Below are positions 35,434 to 46,781 of a DNA stretch of 64,000 bases, piece by piece. The first letter of the stretch is position 1. Each line of letters begins with the position of its first letter. The notes beneath the pieces are model-generated. The model was not told the DNA's origin, searched no databases, and saw only the letters and a program-made list of their open reading frames with translations. The translations under genes were made by a program, and so were the position numbers. This DNA comes from Strigamia acuminata (lineage: Eukaryota > Arthropoda > Chilopoda > Geophilomorpha > Linotaeniidae), in assembly GCA_949358305.1 (NCBI GenBank), contig OX442315.1, positions 20,424,427 through 20,488,426 of the forward strand, given 5' to 3'.

Positions 35434-36504
35434 TTAGGACTGATTCTTGAAAAGCATTGTGGTTGACAATTGTTTTGTTGTAGAACCTCGCGGTACCGGA
35501 ATAACACTGGCGGCTGCACTGGTGGCCGCAGCTCGCGTCGAATGAGCACCAAACTCTTGACCGACGCCGATCTTTTTTAAAAAATCCTTAATCCATCGTC
35601 GCACAGTATCTTTGGTAGGTGCGGCATGGGGTGGTTGTAATTTTAAGAACAAACCATCGTCCTTGCGTAACGGATTTGTTTTGGCCAAAAAATCCATCAG
35701 GGCCTTGAAAGGGCAAATGGCCCGTTCTTGTAAATAGGGGGCCACTCGAAATACAGTATGGTGTCCAACACGAGAATGTTTGTGCAAAGTTTTCGGGTTG
35801 AAAATGACCGCGTCAGTTGAGACTGTCATCTCCGAAATTTTAAAACTTTGCAGTGAGCTGACCCTGGCAGCAGTTGTTAAAGCCAGCAGCATGAGCAGCT
35901 TTTCTTGGAGTTGTCTCCAATCGAGATCATCATGCGGCCAAAGTTTTCGCAGGGCGTTCAGAGCTAGACCCACGTCCCAAGTGGCCACATAACGTGGTAA
36001 GTTTGGCCTTAAATTATTAACTCCTTTTAGAATTCGGGCGATACGATCATCAGCTCTAATTGACGGGTCAATGAAGCCTGCGGCGGTGATGGCCGCTAAA
36101 CTTCCCGAAATGGAGGAGTGTGACAAGCCTTCATTGAATCTTGAGGCGATGAAATTTGCGGTATTGACGAGCGTTAAACGATAGTTTGGGTCAAGACTGG
36201 GAGGGAGTGGATTGGAATAAGGTGTCCCTTCACCAGAAAATTCCGTCCACCTCTTAATTCCCGCAGTGTACGTTCTGACAGTTGTCGATCTCCACCCGGC
36301 CGCGTACAAGTTGGCAGCGTCCGGCGAAAAGCCTCCTGCGAGGAGGTCACTCCACTGACTTTGCAGCCAAGGAGCTGCAGGGCCTGGAGAGGAAACTGGG
36401 CCTCTGGTTGATGAACCAACGTCAGATGTTCCGGGGCCGGAAAGGACACTGGTACTGCGACCAGGCAGTCCAACAGTGGTACAAACCACGCTTGTGAGGT
36501 CCAT
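35434..36504 (-). pseudogene. DIRS tyrosine recombinase, damaged
   Basis: An open frame of 356 codons. Visible are a SAM-like N-terminal region with STTVRTYTAGIKRWTEF, the first catalytic Arg in TTAARVSSLQSF, and the HxxR motif in HSTRAAATSAA. The expected stretch between HxxR and the catalytic Tyr is shortened and the frame shifts. A conserved-looking Arg-Phe-Tyr segment is found only in another frame near 35480. The enzyme should therefore lack its nucleophile. The N-terminus overlaps the RNase H frame. Confidence 0.85.
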
Positions 36505-37610
36505 TTTGGTACTACTAGAAGTACCGTGGCTTGATCCTGGCGGATTTTTTGTAAAATCCTAGAAATTAAACAAAAAGGAGGAAAGGCGTAAGCAAAAGTT
36601 TCTTTCCAAGAATGGGAGAACGCATCTATCCTGTAAGCGAAGGGGTCAGGGCCCCAAGAAAAGTATTTTGGTAATTTATGATTTAATCTTGTAGCAAACA
36701 GATCAATCTCAGGCAGTCCGAATAGGGATTTTAATTTTTTAAAAATTTTTGGAGATAAACTCCATTCCCCATCCGTAGTTAAAAAATTACGCGACAGATA
36801 GTCGGCCATAACGTTTTCCTTACCGGGAATGTGAATTACTGAAAAGTCAATATTTAATTTTTGGGAATCTTCCCACACTAGTCTCCCAAAATGGTGGAGT
36901 TGCTGGACCTTGCTGCCCTGGTTCCGGAACACGCTCACTACTGTGGAGCTGTCGGAATGAAACAAAACGTGTTTTTTGCCGTCAAAGGGGGCAAAAACCT
37001 TCCAGGCGAACCAGAGGGCCAAAAGTTCCTTAACATTAATGTGAAAATTATTTTCCTCAGCTGTCCACTGGCCATTAGCAGAGCGGGAGTTCCAACTGGC
37101 TCCCCAACCCAAATTGGAGGCGTCGGTGAAAACCTCCGTATCCACATCGTGACGGGTTAGATTTTTGGGGGAGAAACTTTCTAATTTAGTCCATCTAGTT
37201 AATTCGGCTTTGATGTCGGGGTAATTTTTAACTAAAGTATTATAGTTGTGGTTATGAAGGAACAACTGTCCTGTTTTGAAGGATTCCAAGGGCTTTATGT
37301 TCCAAAACCCGTCAGAAAGCGCTGGCTCGGCGGAAACTAAATTGCCAATAAAAATGGCCAAATCCTGAATGGAGAAATTCTCCAATTGGAGAAGGCGCGA
37401 AGCTAGCTTAGTTATTTTAATGATTTTCCTTTCTGGAAGTGACACTTCCATTTTTCTAGAGTCTAGTGTTAATCCTAAAAATTCTATTCTAGTTTTGGGA
37501 ATAAATTCGGATTTTTCCCAGTTAAAGGTCATGGGAAGAGAAAAATAAAAATTGAGGAGAAGATTGTTTGTGTCATTATTAGACCAAATCCATTGTTGAA
37601 ACGTGTTCAA
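36174..37610 (-). pseudogene. DIRS reverse transcriptase C-part and RNase H
   Basis: From FNWEKSEF and RIEFLGLTLDSRKMEVSLP (RT thumb side) to an RNase H domain with EVFTDASNLGWGASW, NVKELLALW and ADYLSRNF, then KLPKYFSWGPDPFA. The first about 28 codons come from the inserted foldback element, so the frame does not start with native sequence. It is probably not functional alone. Confidence 0.85.
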
Positions 37611-38156
37611 TTGTTTCGAGAGTGTTATATCGTTCGTTTAAACGTTTGAAAATTCTCAAATGTCCTCCATTTTTAGTTTTCGAAAGTTTCCAAAAGTTGC
37701 CGTTGGTGGCGCTATTTATGACGTCATCGGCGACAAACAAGCAGCTTTTTAGCATGGGCTTGGCTTTATTTAAGAGCTACAAAAATTTTTTTCCAAATTT
37801 GACAACACTGTTAGGTTATTGGGATTTTAATATTCAGTAAATATTCCAATTTGCTATTTGTTGCAAGTGTATAGGTTCAAAAGAACTAATAATAAATTTT
37901 CGTAGTTCTTAAATGAAGCCAAGCCCATGCTAAAAAGCTGCTTGTTTGTCGCCGATGACGTCATAAATAGCGCCACCAACGGCAACTTTTGGAAACTTTC
38001 GAAAACTAAAAATGAAGGACATTTGAGAATTTTCAAACGTTTAAACGAACGATATAACACTCTCGAAACAATTGAACACGTTTCAACAATGGATTTGGTA
38101 TAATAATGACACAAACAATCTTCTCCTCAATTTTTATTTTTCTCTTCCCATGACCT
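37526..38156. mobile_element. 631-bp foldback element inserted in the DIRS RT, TSD TTAA
   Basis: Inverted arms of about 270 bp (37526 to about 37793 and about 37896 to 38156; outer ends AGGTCATGGGAAGAG) around a loop of about 100 bp. TTAA is at 37522-37525 and 38157-38160. Removing the element restores a continuous RT reading at the junction, which proves insertion. A TTAA duplication is the piggyBac signature. No transposase is encoded. Confidence 0.9.
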
Positions 38157-38228
38157 TTAATGCAGAGGCCTAATTCTTGAAAAAAGTTTATTACGTCGTT
38201 ACAGGCGTTTTTAGCCTCGCAAAAGGAA

Positions 38229-39218
38229 TCACAGAAAAATTCCGTCGTCCAAATACGGGATTCCGCAAATCCCCCAAGTCCTCAACTCGGAAAAAACAGG
38301 GCACATAACCTTAGTAAAGGTCCGTGGGGCACTTGCCAAGCCCATTGGCATTACCTGATACTCGTATAACTGGCCTTGCCACAAAAATCGTACATATTTT
38401 TTGAATTCGCTTTTAATTGGTAACAAGTAAAAAGCGTTAGTGAGGTCGATTTTAAACATAAATTGACCCTTTTTCATAAGGTTTATCGCATCTTTAAGCG
38501 AGGCCATTTTAAAATGGAGATATTCTAAGCTCTCGTTGAACTTTTTTAGATTTAAAATAATCCGTACGGATCCGTCCGGTTTGGGGACGGCGAAAATTGG
38601 ACTTAAGTATTCGCCTTCAACGTGGGCGACCTGTTTAATTATGCCTTGCTGGCAAAGCTTGTCCACAGCTTGAGAAATTGCTAAAGTTTCGCTCAAGTTC
38701 ATTCTATATTCCGTTCTTTTAACGTGAACGAGCTTGTCGATATTTAGATCGAATTTTATGCCCGACAAGGCAGATAATACAAAAGGATTGGATGTGATTT
38801 TACGCCAAACAGGCAAGTAATATTGTAAATTTCCTGGCTTAAAGGATAGATGCGAAATGGGTAAATTAAAGAACGACTCTTTATTTCTTACATTTTCATT
38901 TTCAATTACAGGTGATTTTGCCGGTACTTCTTGTAGGATTTTCCGCGCTGGTTCTTCCCCCGATCTGCAAAGAGAATCGGAATTAGTAAACACGGTTACG
39001 GGATTAGAACAAACAATGTTCATACTATTTTGGCGCTTAAAATCGAAACTTCTTGAGTTGTCTGGGCGCTTATAATCGTATTTATTATCGTACCTATTGT
39101 ACAGGTGGTAGCGGCGATAATTCTTGTCCCTGTCGGACTTGCGATTTTCGGCTTTATCAAAAGTTGCCTTGGAAGTGACCTTCTTTAATTCATCGAATTC
39201 CTTGATCTGCTTTGACAA
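38229..39218 (-). pseudogene. DIRS reverse transcriptase, N-terminal part
   Basis: RT core with SPIFAVPKPDGSVRIILNLK, KIDLTNAFYLLPI (first Asp), MPMGLASAPRTFTKVM and the YLDD box at the very end. The frame stops about six codons after YLDD. The next segment of the RT fold is readable only in another frame before the foldback insertion, so a small indel is present. Confidence 0.9.
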
Positions 39219-39259
39219 ATCCGGGCCAAACAGGTCGGATGGGAAAATAACCTTCCCTT

Positions 39260-40090
39260 TTACCTAGGTGTGAGCGAGTCCGCGAAGTCCAAACGTCGGC
39301 GCAACGTTAGCGCCGTATTCATTGCGCCCAGCAGCGTCATGGCCTCGGCCAGGTGGGTGACCAGTGAATTGGGGTCCAAATTTCCCGCCACCACATCCTT
39401 CATTGCCGAAGCAAGCGGAATGTAAGTTTTCAAAACGAGTTTTTGATGTTTTAAAGACGTCGTGTCTCTCGACCTTATCCAAGGCTGCACTTCTCCAAAG
39501 AGAGTGCCGTCCACTTTTGGCGGGTCCAAGTATTTTGCGTTTTCAGGGATTATTAGCTTTTCAACTAATTGGTCCCTAAATTCCGTCGAGGTCGCAAAAA
39601 GCGATTTGCTTACCAAGGCCTCTAATTCGGCGGGCCAGGCGTCGCCAAACGTGGTCTCGGCGCCCAAAAGCTTCGACACATCCGCAAAACCAACTTTGGT
39701 TGCTGGAGTCGGAGCCGTGGTTGAACCGTCAACTGGTTTGGTCCCGCTTGTGACGACAAGGGGAAATGCTGCGATAGCGGGGTTCAACAACGGAGTTGTC
39801 CCGTCTGCGGCTTTTGGGGGAGGTACAGCACCTGACCCAGCCATCGCGGTGTTCTGCGGCGAAACGACGACCGTTTTCGCATTTACCAAATTATTCATTA
39901 TGTCTTTTAGCTCGTACACAGTGTCGGCTAGACATTCGATCCTATCGTGCATCCTTCTCGGCGAAGGTGGTTCTTCTACGATCTCTTCTTCGTGGTTAGG
40001 TTCATGGACTTCTTCATTTTGAAGATTTTGGACCACGTGGTCGATCAAAGTAGGGAATCCAGAATCGGTAATCATTACTTGGGAATTCAT
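39260..40090 (-). pseudogene. DIRS gag-like ORF1
   Basis: 276 codons with an acidic N-terminus, a short coiled segment (RIECLADTVYELKDIMNNLV), a Pro/Ala/Thr linker and a conserved-looking C-terminal half (FGEVQPWIRSRDTTSLKHQK to RRRLDFADS). The frame ends at LTPR, while sequence continuing toward RT (KVIFPSDLFGPDLSKQ) is in another frame, so a frameshift separates them. The position and composition fit the first ORF of DIRS elements. Confidence 0.7.
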
Positions 40091-40715
40091 AATTGAATGT
40101 AATAAAACTAATAAAGAAACAATTATTAGAAAGGTGGTTCGAAAAAATTAGATCCTTTAATTAAAAAGGGGAAAAAACGATAATAAAAACAAATTTTTCT
40201 TGTAGAGCAATTCGAACCTGACCGCGCAACCCGTTAGTAGAACCGGAAGTGACGTAACCCGACTAGTAGCGCCATCTCCTGTTTAGCCGGAGATTACAAA
40301 GAGTGAATAATAGTTTTTCTGTTTACTGTATTTTGATTTATATTTTCTGCTGGTTTTGTCCTCAGATGGCGCTTTCAGTTGCTCCATTGCATCCTCTGAT
40401 TGGTTAAAACTTTCTTGTTGTCATTGGCAGGTGATTTCAAATCGCCAAATGTCTGCCACTGGTTGCAGCTAGCTTCTCTCTAATTTGGGGTGGGTTAACT
40501 TTTAAGCTTTGGGTTCCTTCATCCTCCATCCAGTCATCTACAACCATAACCAACACACAAATTCCTACAGCCAAAATTGATCTAGCCACATGCTATAGAT
40601 AACTCACGAAACGATCAGTATTAATTCAATCCATAAACCATACCAACCGAAGCATCCATTGTAGTTTGCTTAGTCTTTGTGTCTTCATCATCGAGTTTTC
40701 AACCCCTCACAAATA

Positions 40716-42989
40716 ATGGCTTCAGACAAAAACAATCAACTTGTACTTAAGCTCAAACACCACAGCAATCCATGCGCCACATCCGATGCGTTTTCACCCA
40801 TGACCGATTTGGCTTATAATTTAGGAACTTTAGCCACATTGAAGTAAGTTTCGAATTCGATCCAGATCGCTGTTAAATGCTTAAATCAATCTGGGATTAT
40901 CCGTCCGGCAACTAATAACACTCGATTACTGTAGCAGCAGCTCAAACGACTGCATTAACACTCCAAAACGACGTATTTCATGGTCTAATATTCGCACTCC
41001 TACCCCTGACCAAATCAAGGAAAAAGGTAGTGTAACAGAATATCGGAAATGTAAATTAATTTTCTTGATTAATTTGTTATTATTACTTTAGCTGTATTAG
41101 ATACACAAGATTCATCATTCGAGATAACTACTCCTGAAATTTGGTATTAAACTCACGCCGAACCAATTTTTAACATCTCATTCATTCAATTTTTTTTTGT
41201 TATTGCAGTAGAAAACTTTCCGACATTTCAAACGAACAGAAGACCGTTTTCGTGAGGTAATAATGCGTAATAAATTATGTATCAGATTGGTTAATTGTGA
41301 TCGTTATTTTATTTGTTAATTTTTTAACAGATTGAGGCATTCGTGTAGCGAGCAATTTAATGCAGAGGTTAGAATTTAAACATTCTGGTTTTTATACAGT
41401 CTTTAAAATGTAAATATTTGAAACACAGCTTCTGAATGATGAAAATTCCCCGGTTAAAGAAAATTTAGTGTCGCCTAAGCATTGGGACTTCAGATCACCT
41501 CTGGAAGTAGTCAACGAACCGGTAACTCGTATTTAAAATTAAGTTATGATGATATATAATCAACCCGTTTATAACGTCAGCAGCAAAAGCAGTTAATTGT
41601 CCCAAAAGGCATTGGACATCTCGTGGAGAAACCACTCGCAACACCAATTACTTCCCATACTAAATGTGCAGAATTGAACGAAAGTAAAATTGATGAACCT
41701 TATAAGGTAATGATTGACATTTGACAAGGAGTTATTATTATTAATAATAAAATTAATTATTTCATTTTTATACAGGGACGGAATTGTATTCGAGGCTTAT
41801 TTCGTGAGCCTTCGGACCCGGAAAAACGGTCAAAAGTTTCAAACAAACGAACCGACTCGTGTCGTAGTCACACGGACACTCCTCAACAAGAATCAAAGCG
41901 AAGGAAAGCTTTTTCATTGTGCTCAACCAAAAAGCCTTCATTTTCGGATACTAATGTATATTTATTTATATAGTATTTTATTTATTTATATCTAATGATT
42001 TTTATTTTTGTTTAGGCGGTGGAAAAATTTAGTCGTTGTTACTCAGAATCTGAAGCGACTAACATAATGAATGCTGTTGAACTCGGTTAATATTTAATTT
42101 AAAATATATGTATATTGAGAAAATTAATAGAGAAATTTTTTTCTTCTTCTAGGTACTGACAATCCAGACTTAATTGGAGATTTTACTCGCCCATACACAC
42201 TGCCATTGATTCCAAGTAAACATCAAGATTTAAAGTCTATTTCAGCTGAAACGGTTTGGAAAATCTATACTAAGTTGTTATTTTATATGTTGCAATATTT
42301 TATATTTATTTAGATGTTTCGTGTATTAAGTGGGGAGTTTTCTTCTCAAGTTAAAAAACACATCGTAATTGATTGTCGATTTCCTTATGAATACGATGGT
42401 GGCCATATACGAGTAAATATTTATTTTTAATACGTAGTATCGTATTAATAATTATATTAATTAATATATTTTAATACACTTCAGGGTGCTATTAATATAT
42501 ACTCAAAAGAGAGTTTGGAACAGGAGTTTCTTCAGCAATTACAAGCTGATTCCAAATCTGTTGTTTTAATATTCCACTGTGAATTTTCATCGGAAAGAGG
42601 CCCCTCTATGTAATTGCAGTTATATTTATTTTTTGATTTGCTTATCGATTTTTCTATTACGAATTTAGGAGTCGTTTTCTGCGGAATAAGGATCGGGAAA
42701 CAAATGAGTATCCAAATTTACACTATCCAGAAATTTACGTGCTCAATGGAGGCTACAAGGCTTTTTTTGAGAGTTGCAAAGTAGGAAAAAGTTATCTGTA
42801 ATTAATAAAATAATATTTATCTTTTTTTATATTTATTTAATGCAGGAATTGTGCGAACCCCAATCATACAAACCAATGCTTCATGCTGACCACGAAGAGG
42901 ATTTAAGACTCTTTCGAACTAAATCGAAAACTTGGATTAAAGAAGAGAAAAAAAGTAAAATCTCTCAATACCATGGACTCAAGTTTTAA
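40716..42989 (+). CDS. CDC25 phosphatase (intact copy B)
   Basis: M-phase inducer phosphatase, which activates CDK1 by removing inhibitory Thr/Tyr phosphates. From the ATG at 40716 ([13 protein letters not shown]) exons give [48 protein letters not shown], the basic [20 protein letters not shown] exon, [66 protein letters not shown], the active-site [32 protein letters not shown] and [19 protein letters not shown], ending QYHGLKF at TAA 42987-42989. Donors and acceptors are consensus, including the GT lost in copy A. This is the only copy with both halves and the ERGP motif. Its promoter region (40310-40715) is shared with copy A and lies just beyond the DIRS element. Confidence 0.93.
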
Positions 42990-43524
42990 TGTCATCAGTT
43001 TACATAGTTAAAATAGGTTGAACCATTTGTTAATTTAACTTATTTAACTTTTTATTTTTTTAAATATGTTATGGGACTTATAAAATACAATTTACAAATT
43101 AGTTTCCCATGAACCCAATTACTATTTGAATCGCAAATGTTTCTTTGTAATTGTAAATTTTGAAGAATGAATTGTATAATCATGGTGGTGCTATACGAAA
43201 GCTTAAAATAAAAATCAACCAAAATTTTTTTTTATTGTTTGGATTAAACTTTGTTGGTGAGAAGTAAGAATGAGAACTTTTAGATGCTAAAAACAGTTAG
43301 ATATATGGTTTTAAATTAATTTATTAAATTATACGTTTGAAATTACATATAATCGTGAATATAAATTAATAATGATTAAATGAATGTTAAATTTACTGAC
43401 AAAATTCGTATGTAATCCTATGCATAGGCTGCTTTTTGGAAACTTGACTAGTCAAAATTTCTACATGTACTTCGTATAAAATTACAAACATAATTTTCAT
43501 TTTATGGTAATTCAAATTAAAAAA
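42990..43524. other. CDC25-B 3' UTR and clarin 3' UTR
   Basis: Convergent intergenic DNA. The part around 43163-43260 recurs after CDC25-C at 48229-48310, showing that the duplication included CDC25 3' flank. No gene is seen. Confidence 0.5.
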
Positions 43525-44579
43525 TTAATACAACATAATTATGCCATCAGGTGGCTTTTCATTTATAACCATATTTGTTCGCCGAATCGTCCAAGATTCC
43601 AATGTTGAAACAAAAATCAAAATCATATTCGCTACAGATATTATTCCAGCACCAACAACCATCCACAATGAATATCCAAAAGTTGCCGAATCCTTCGACG
43701 ACCAATGCATCTTAACATCCGCTTGATTCATCACATTGGTTTTGAATTCAAGATGAAACAGGACTGCCCAAACAATCACACAACTGAAAGAGAAAAATGC
43801 TAAAAGACAAAAACGAGTTAGTTACAATCAAATTAATTTTCAAAATTAAAAAAATATTCTTTTACCTGAAAGTCCATTCCAAACATACAAGCCTACAATC
43901 CCTGTAAGAGTATTAACAGGTACAATGACAAAATTTACAATCGAAAATCCAATTGCTACTAAATCTAATAAAACAGCCAATGATAAAAGAACTACCACTG
44001 ACACCCAAAGGTAAAAATTAAAAAATCCTTCTTTCGCCAAATCAATGCGATCTATAATAAAAAATGCAATAATATATAAATATTTTTAAAAAATTCAATT
44101 TTATTTTAGTTTATACCAGTTGCATTTACTGAGTTTTTAATTACAAATACTTCGTTCCTAATTAGATCCTGTCTTTCAGAATTACTCAATAATTTGTCAT
44201 CAGCCCAAGCGCACACGCCTTCAGTTGCTGAGCACACAACTAGATAAAACAGATAAAAGCAAAAATTAAAACTACGGTAATTAAGATTAAAATTAAACGT
44301 ACTTGACAAATTGTTCGGTCGAATTCCAAATCGATTCAATTCTTTATATCCTTTAAACAAACCAAAGTTAATTTTCCCCGAAAAACTGTCTAAATCAATT
44401 GCAGTCGATGATTCCGCATCAGCTGCTGTAACTGTAGTTGTTGTTGTAAGTAAAAGTACATTTTGGCTGGCGGTTGCAACGATCCAGTAGTTTGTAGAAG
44501 ACGCAACACACAACAAACAAATCACGATAATGGAAGTGAAAAGAATGACCCCAATAAAAAGTCGTTTAAAAAAGTCCAT
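43525..44579 (-). CDS. Clarin-like four-transmembrane protein
   Basis: The ATG at 44579 begins MDFFKRLFIGVILF, a first membrane segment ending in TNYWIVA. The large first loop has INFGLFKGYKELNRFGIRP, like the clarin GLFHG region, and SATEGVCAW. TM2 lies in FNFYLWVSVVVLLSLAVLLD, TM3 around VNTLTGIVGLYVWNGLSGK and TM4 in TFGYSLWMVVGAGIISVANM. The protein ends IIMLY, close to the C-terminal LMY of human clarin-1. Clarins act in hair-cell and photoreceptor synapses and membrane stress responses. There are four exons and it is intact. It sits between CDC25-B and the truncated BRD8 copy and is missing from the second, duplicated interval. Confidence 0.75.
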
Positions 44580-44642
44580 TTTTAAATATAAATACTGTAG
44601 CTAGTCGTGCATGTTCACTTTTCTGGTCCCGATGCGCCGGTA

Positions 44643-45930
44643 TTGTTTATCTGTTTTTACTTCCTGAGATTAACTACCGCGCAGGTACAGAGACCAACGA
44701 CTGCGTGGTGACACACCTGCCACCTGTTGCGTCGCTGTGAGCTTCCTATTTGAGCAACTGAGCAGCAATGACCTGAACAAGGCCTGTTGAACACAAAATA
44801 AAATGTGTAGCAGTGTAGCGTGTTTTTACACTTTGAGTGATTTTGGTTTCCGAAAAATTAATTTATTAAAAAATAAAACAAATTCTGTTTAATCTGTTTG
44901 TAAATAAATGTTGCAATATGTAATTTTTGAGATAAGCTGGAAGTGCCAGTAAGCAATAAATGGATGATTGAGAAATAGGTCAAATAGTTTTCTGGAGCAG
45001 CAATGATTTGAATAAAAATGCGATTCTTCTTCACCCATTGTAAAAAAATTCAAAAAAAAAAAACTTGGAAGAAATTTGAAATTGAAAGGTGTAATGGCCA
45101 CAATAGAGGGCGGCACTTTACTCCCAGCGCCGTAGTTTGGCATCTTTTGTTGTTGTGGTTAGAAACGATGGCTACGCCGCTTAGTAAGTCTAGTTTATTC
45201 GTTGGTAAAATTGTATACAATAAATTAAACAAATACGTGTTTTTTTTTTTGTTGTTGTAGAATTTAAATTGAAACAAGTTCCCTCTGATGTCTGGTCAGT
45301 GCGAGAAAAACTATGTTTGGCCAGTTCGGTCATGAGAAGTGGCGATCAAAATTGGTAAATTTTGTTATTGATTTCGGTGAATACTGGATAGAAAATTTTA
45401 AGTATAAATATAATTGTAGGGTTTCAGTTAGCCGAGCTATAAAAGTATTTGGCGAACCAAATCGGCCTGCTGATTGGTTTTCACAAAAGGTTAATATATA
45501 GAAAATTAGTCGCTAAATTTTGCATTACCAAATTATCCTGTTAGTAGAATTATGCAGTAAGTACAACATTATCATAACTGTCGCGTATATTTTATTTGTT
45601 TGGCATTGTTATTTAGACGTAAGCGTGGTGAAAGGGAAATAGAGACGCCTGGAGAATGCATCGTAAAGAAACTGACTCAAGAAAGAGTAGAAGAACTGAC
45701 AAAAATTACCGAAGAGTATCATCAACAAAACCACAAGTAAATATTTTTAAAAATATATTTCATTCTCAAATTTTTACAATCAATCAATTAATTAATTACA
45801 TAATAGGATGCTGAAATTATATCATGATCAAGTTACCAGTGGCACGCAGGATAGCGAACTGCAAGCAATTTGGCAACAAATTTTGGAGTAGGTTTATTGA
45901 GGCTAATTAAGAATTAAAATTAGAATTAGT
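44643..45930 (+). repeat. Duplicated BRD8 promoter/5' block, copy 1
   Basis: Matches 48878-50165 apart from small indels. It begins TTGTTTATCTGTTTTTACTT and covers upstream DNA and the first BRD8 exons. Homology ends in the intron after the IWQQILE exon. Confidence 0.85.
45168..45888 (+). pseudogene. Truncated BRD8 copy
   Basis: ATG at 45168 (MATPL). Exons match BRD8: REKLCLASSVMRSGDQNW, VSVSRAIKVFGEPNRPADWF, RKRGEREIETPGECIVKK and DSELQAIWQQILE. Most of the exon encoding CALQYSDLLEKVETPK is deleted here (about 45555). All later exons, including the bromodomain, are absent. It could yield a short N-terminal protein or a non-coding transcript. Confidence 0.85.
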
Positions 45931-46205
45931 TTTATTTTGTATTAAATTATTTTTTCAAAAACAGTGCTAGACATTTTATTGTGCGATTCCATATATTTTT
46001 AAAATTTTTTTTTGATTGACATTAAAATTATTTAAAGTTCCGTGAAACATATAACCGTCCACCGTATTTTGCGAGTGATGCATCGTAACGTCCATCGCGC
46101 GTTAGGAGTAAAACGTCCATAGGGTGTAACAGTATTTAGGGGTATATAAACCTCTTTGTATCTGAATAATAAATAATTAAACATACCTTCGTCGTCGTAT
46201 CCGTC
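45931..46205. other. Unassigned insertion-like DNA at duplication junction
   Basis: Not matched elsewhere in the window. It contains GGGGTATATAAACCTCTTTG followed by AATAAATAATTAAA and TCGTCGTATCC repeats, which could be part of an LTR. No coding frame. Confidence 0.3.
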
Positions 46206-46481
46206 GTATCCGAAAATAAAGGTTTTTTGATTGAGCCCAATAAAAAAGCTTTTCTTCGCTTTGATTCTTGTTAAGGAGTGTCCGTGTGACTATGACACGA
46301 GTCGGTTCGTTTGTTTGAAACATTTGACCGTTTTTCCGGGTCCGAAGGCTTTCGAAATAATCCTCGAATACAATTCCGTCCCTGTATTATTAATAACTCC
46401 TTGTCAAATGTCAATCATTACCTTATAAGGTTTATCAACTTTACTTTCGTCTAATTCTGCACATTTAGTATGGGAAGTAAG
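46206..46481 (-). pseudogene. Inverted fragment of CDC25 exons
   Basis: On the minus strand this matches the end of the CDC25 exon ending IDEPYK, its intron, and the GRNCIRG exon, with several substitutions, including a stop in place of Arg of the KRTD segment. The forward counterpart begins about 260 bp away at 46740, so the two form an inverted repeat. Confidence 0.85.
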
Positions 46482-46611
46482 TGAGTTTATTTAATAAACT
46501 TATTTTTTTAAATGTATATAATTACGATACTTTGTAACTTAGTCCCTGCTGCTTCGTTGCCGTCTTCGCCTACTGATATTGTCGCTACAGGCATCGTTAC
46601 GTTACTATAAA
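46482..46611. other. Spacer between the inverted and forward CDC25 fragments
   Basis: Unique AT-rich sequence with a short GC-richer stretch (CTGCTTCGTTGCCGTCTTCG). Nothing recognised. Confidence 0.4.
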
Positions 46612-46734
46612 TTGATACTGTCTGACAATTAGATAAAAGTTTCATAAGACGTGGTGTTTTGCATATTCAAATTATGCAACAAACCTCATCTTATAAAATC
46701 CTGAAACTTTTATCTAATTGTCAGACAGTATCAA
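46612..46734. repeat. 33-bp perfect inverted repeat
   Basis: TTGATACTGTCTGACAATTA (start of arm 46612-46644) is mirrored by 46702-46734 with a 57-bp spacer that itself contains GCATATTCAAATTATGC. It may be a small foldback or MITE element; no target duplication was identified. Confidence 0.85.
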
Positions 46735-46781
46735 TGATGAGGTAATGATTGACATTTGACAAGGAGTTATTAATAATACAG

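Larger units (their letters stand above)
35283..40308 (-). mobile_element. Defective DIRS-type tyrosine-recombinase retrotransposon
   Basis: A 5.0 kb element with 34-bp terminal inverted repeats (35283-35316 and 40275-40308; outer ATTCACTCTTTGTAATCTCC). Coding order on the minus strand is gag-like, RT, RNase H, then tyrosine recombinase overlapping the RNase H frame by about 330 bp, which is the DIRS layout. The paralogous region at 16250 is the empty site: GAGTATAAT joins TTATAGTTTTTCTG there, while here the two parts flank the palindrome plus element. There is no target duplication, as usual for this order. Frames are broken at the gag/RT border, in RT and in the recombinase. Confidence 0.9.

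Noticed and set aside
39462-40022. 186-codon plus frame opposite the DIRS gag-like ORF
   Set aside because: Antisense shadow of a compositionally biased coding region; no homology recognised.
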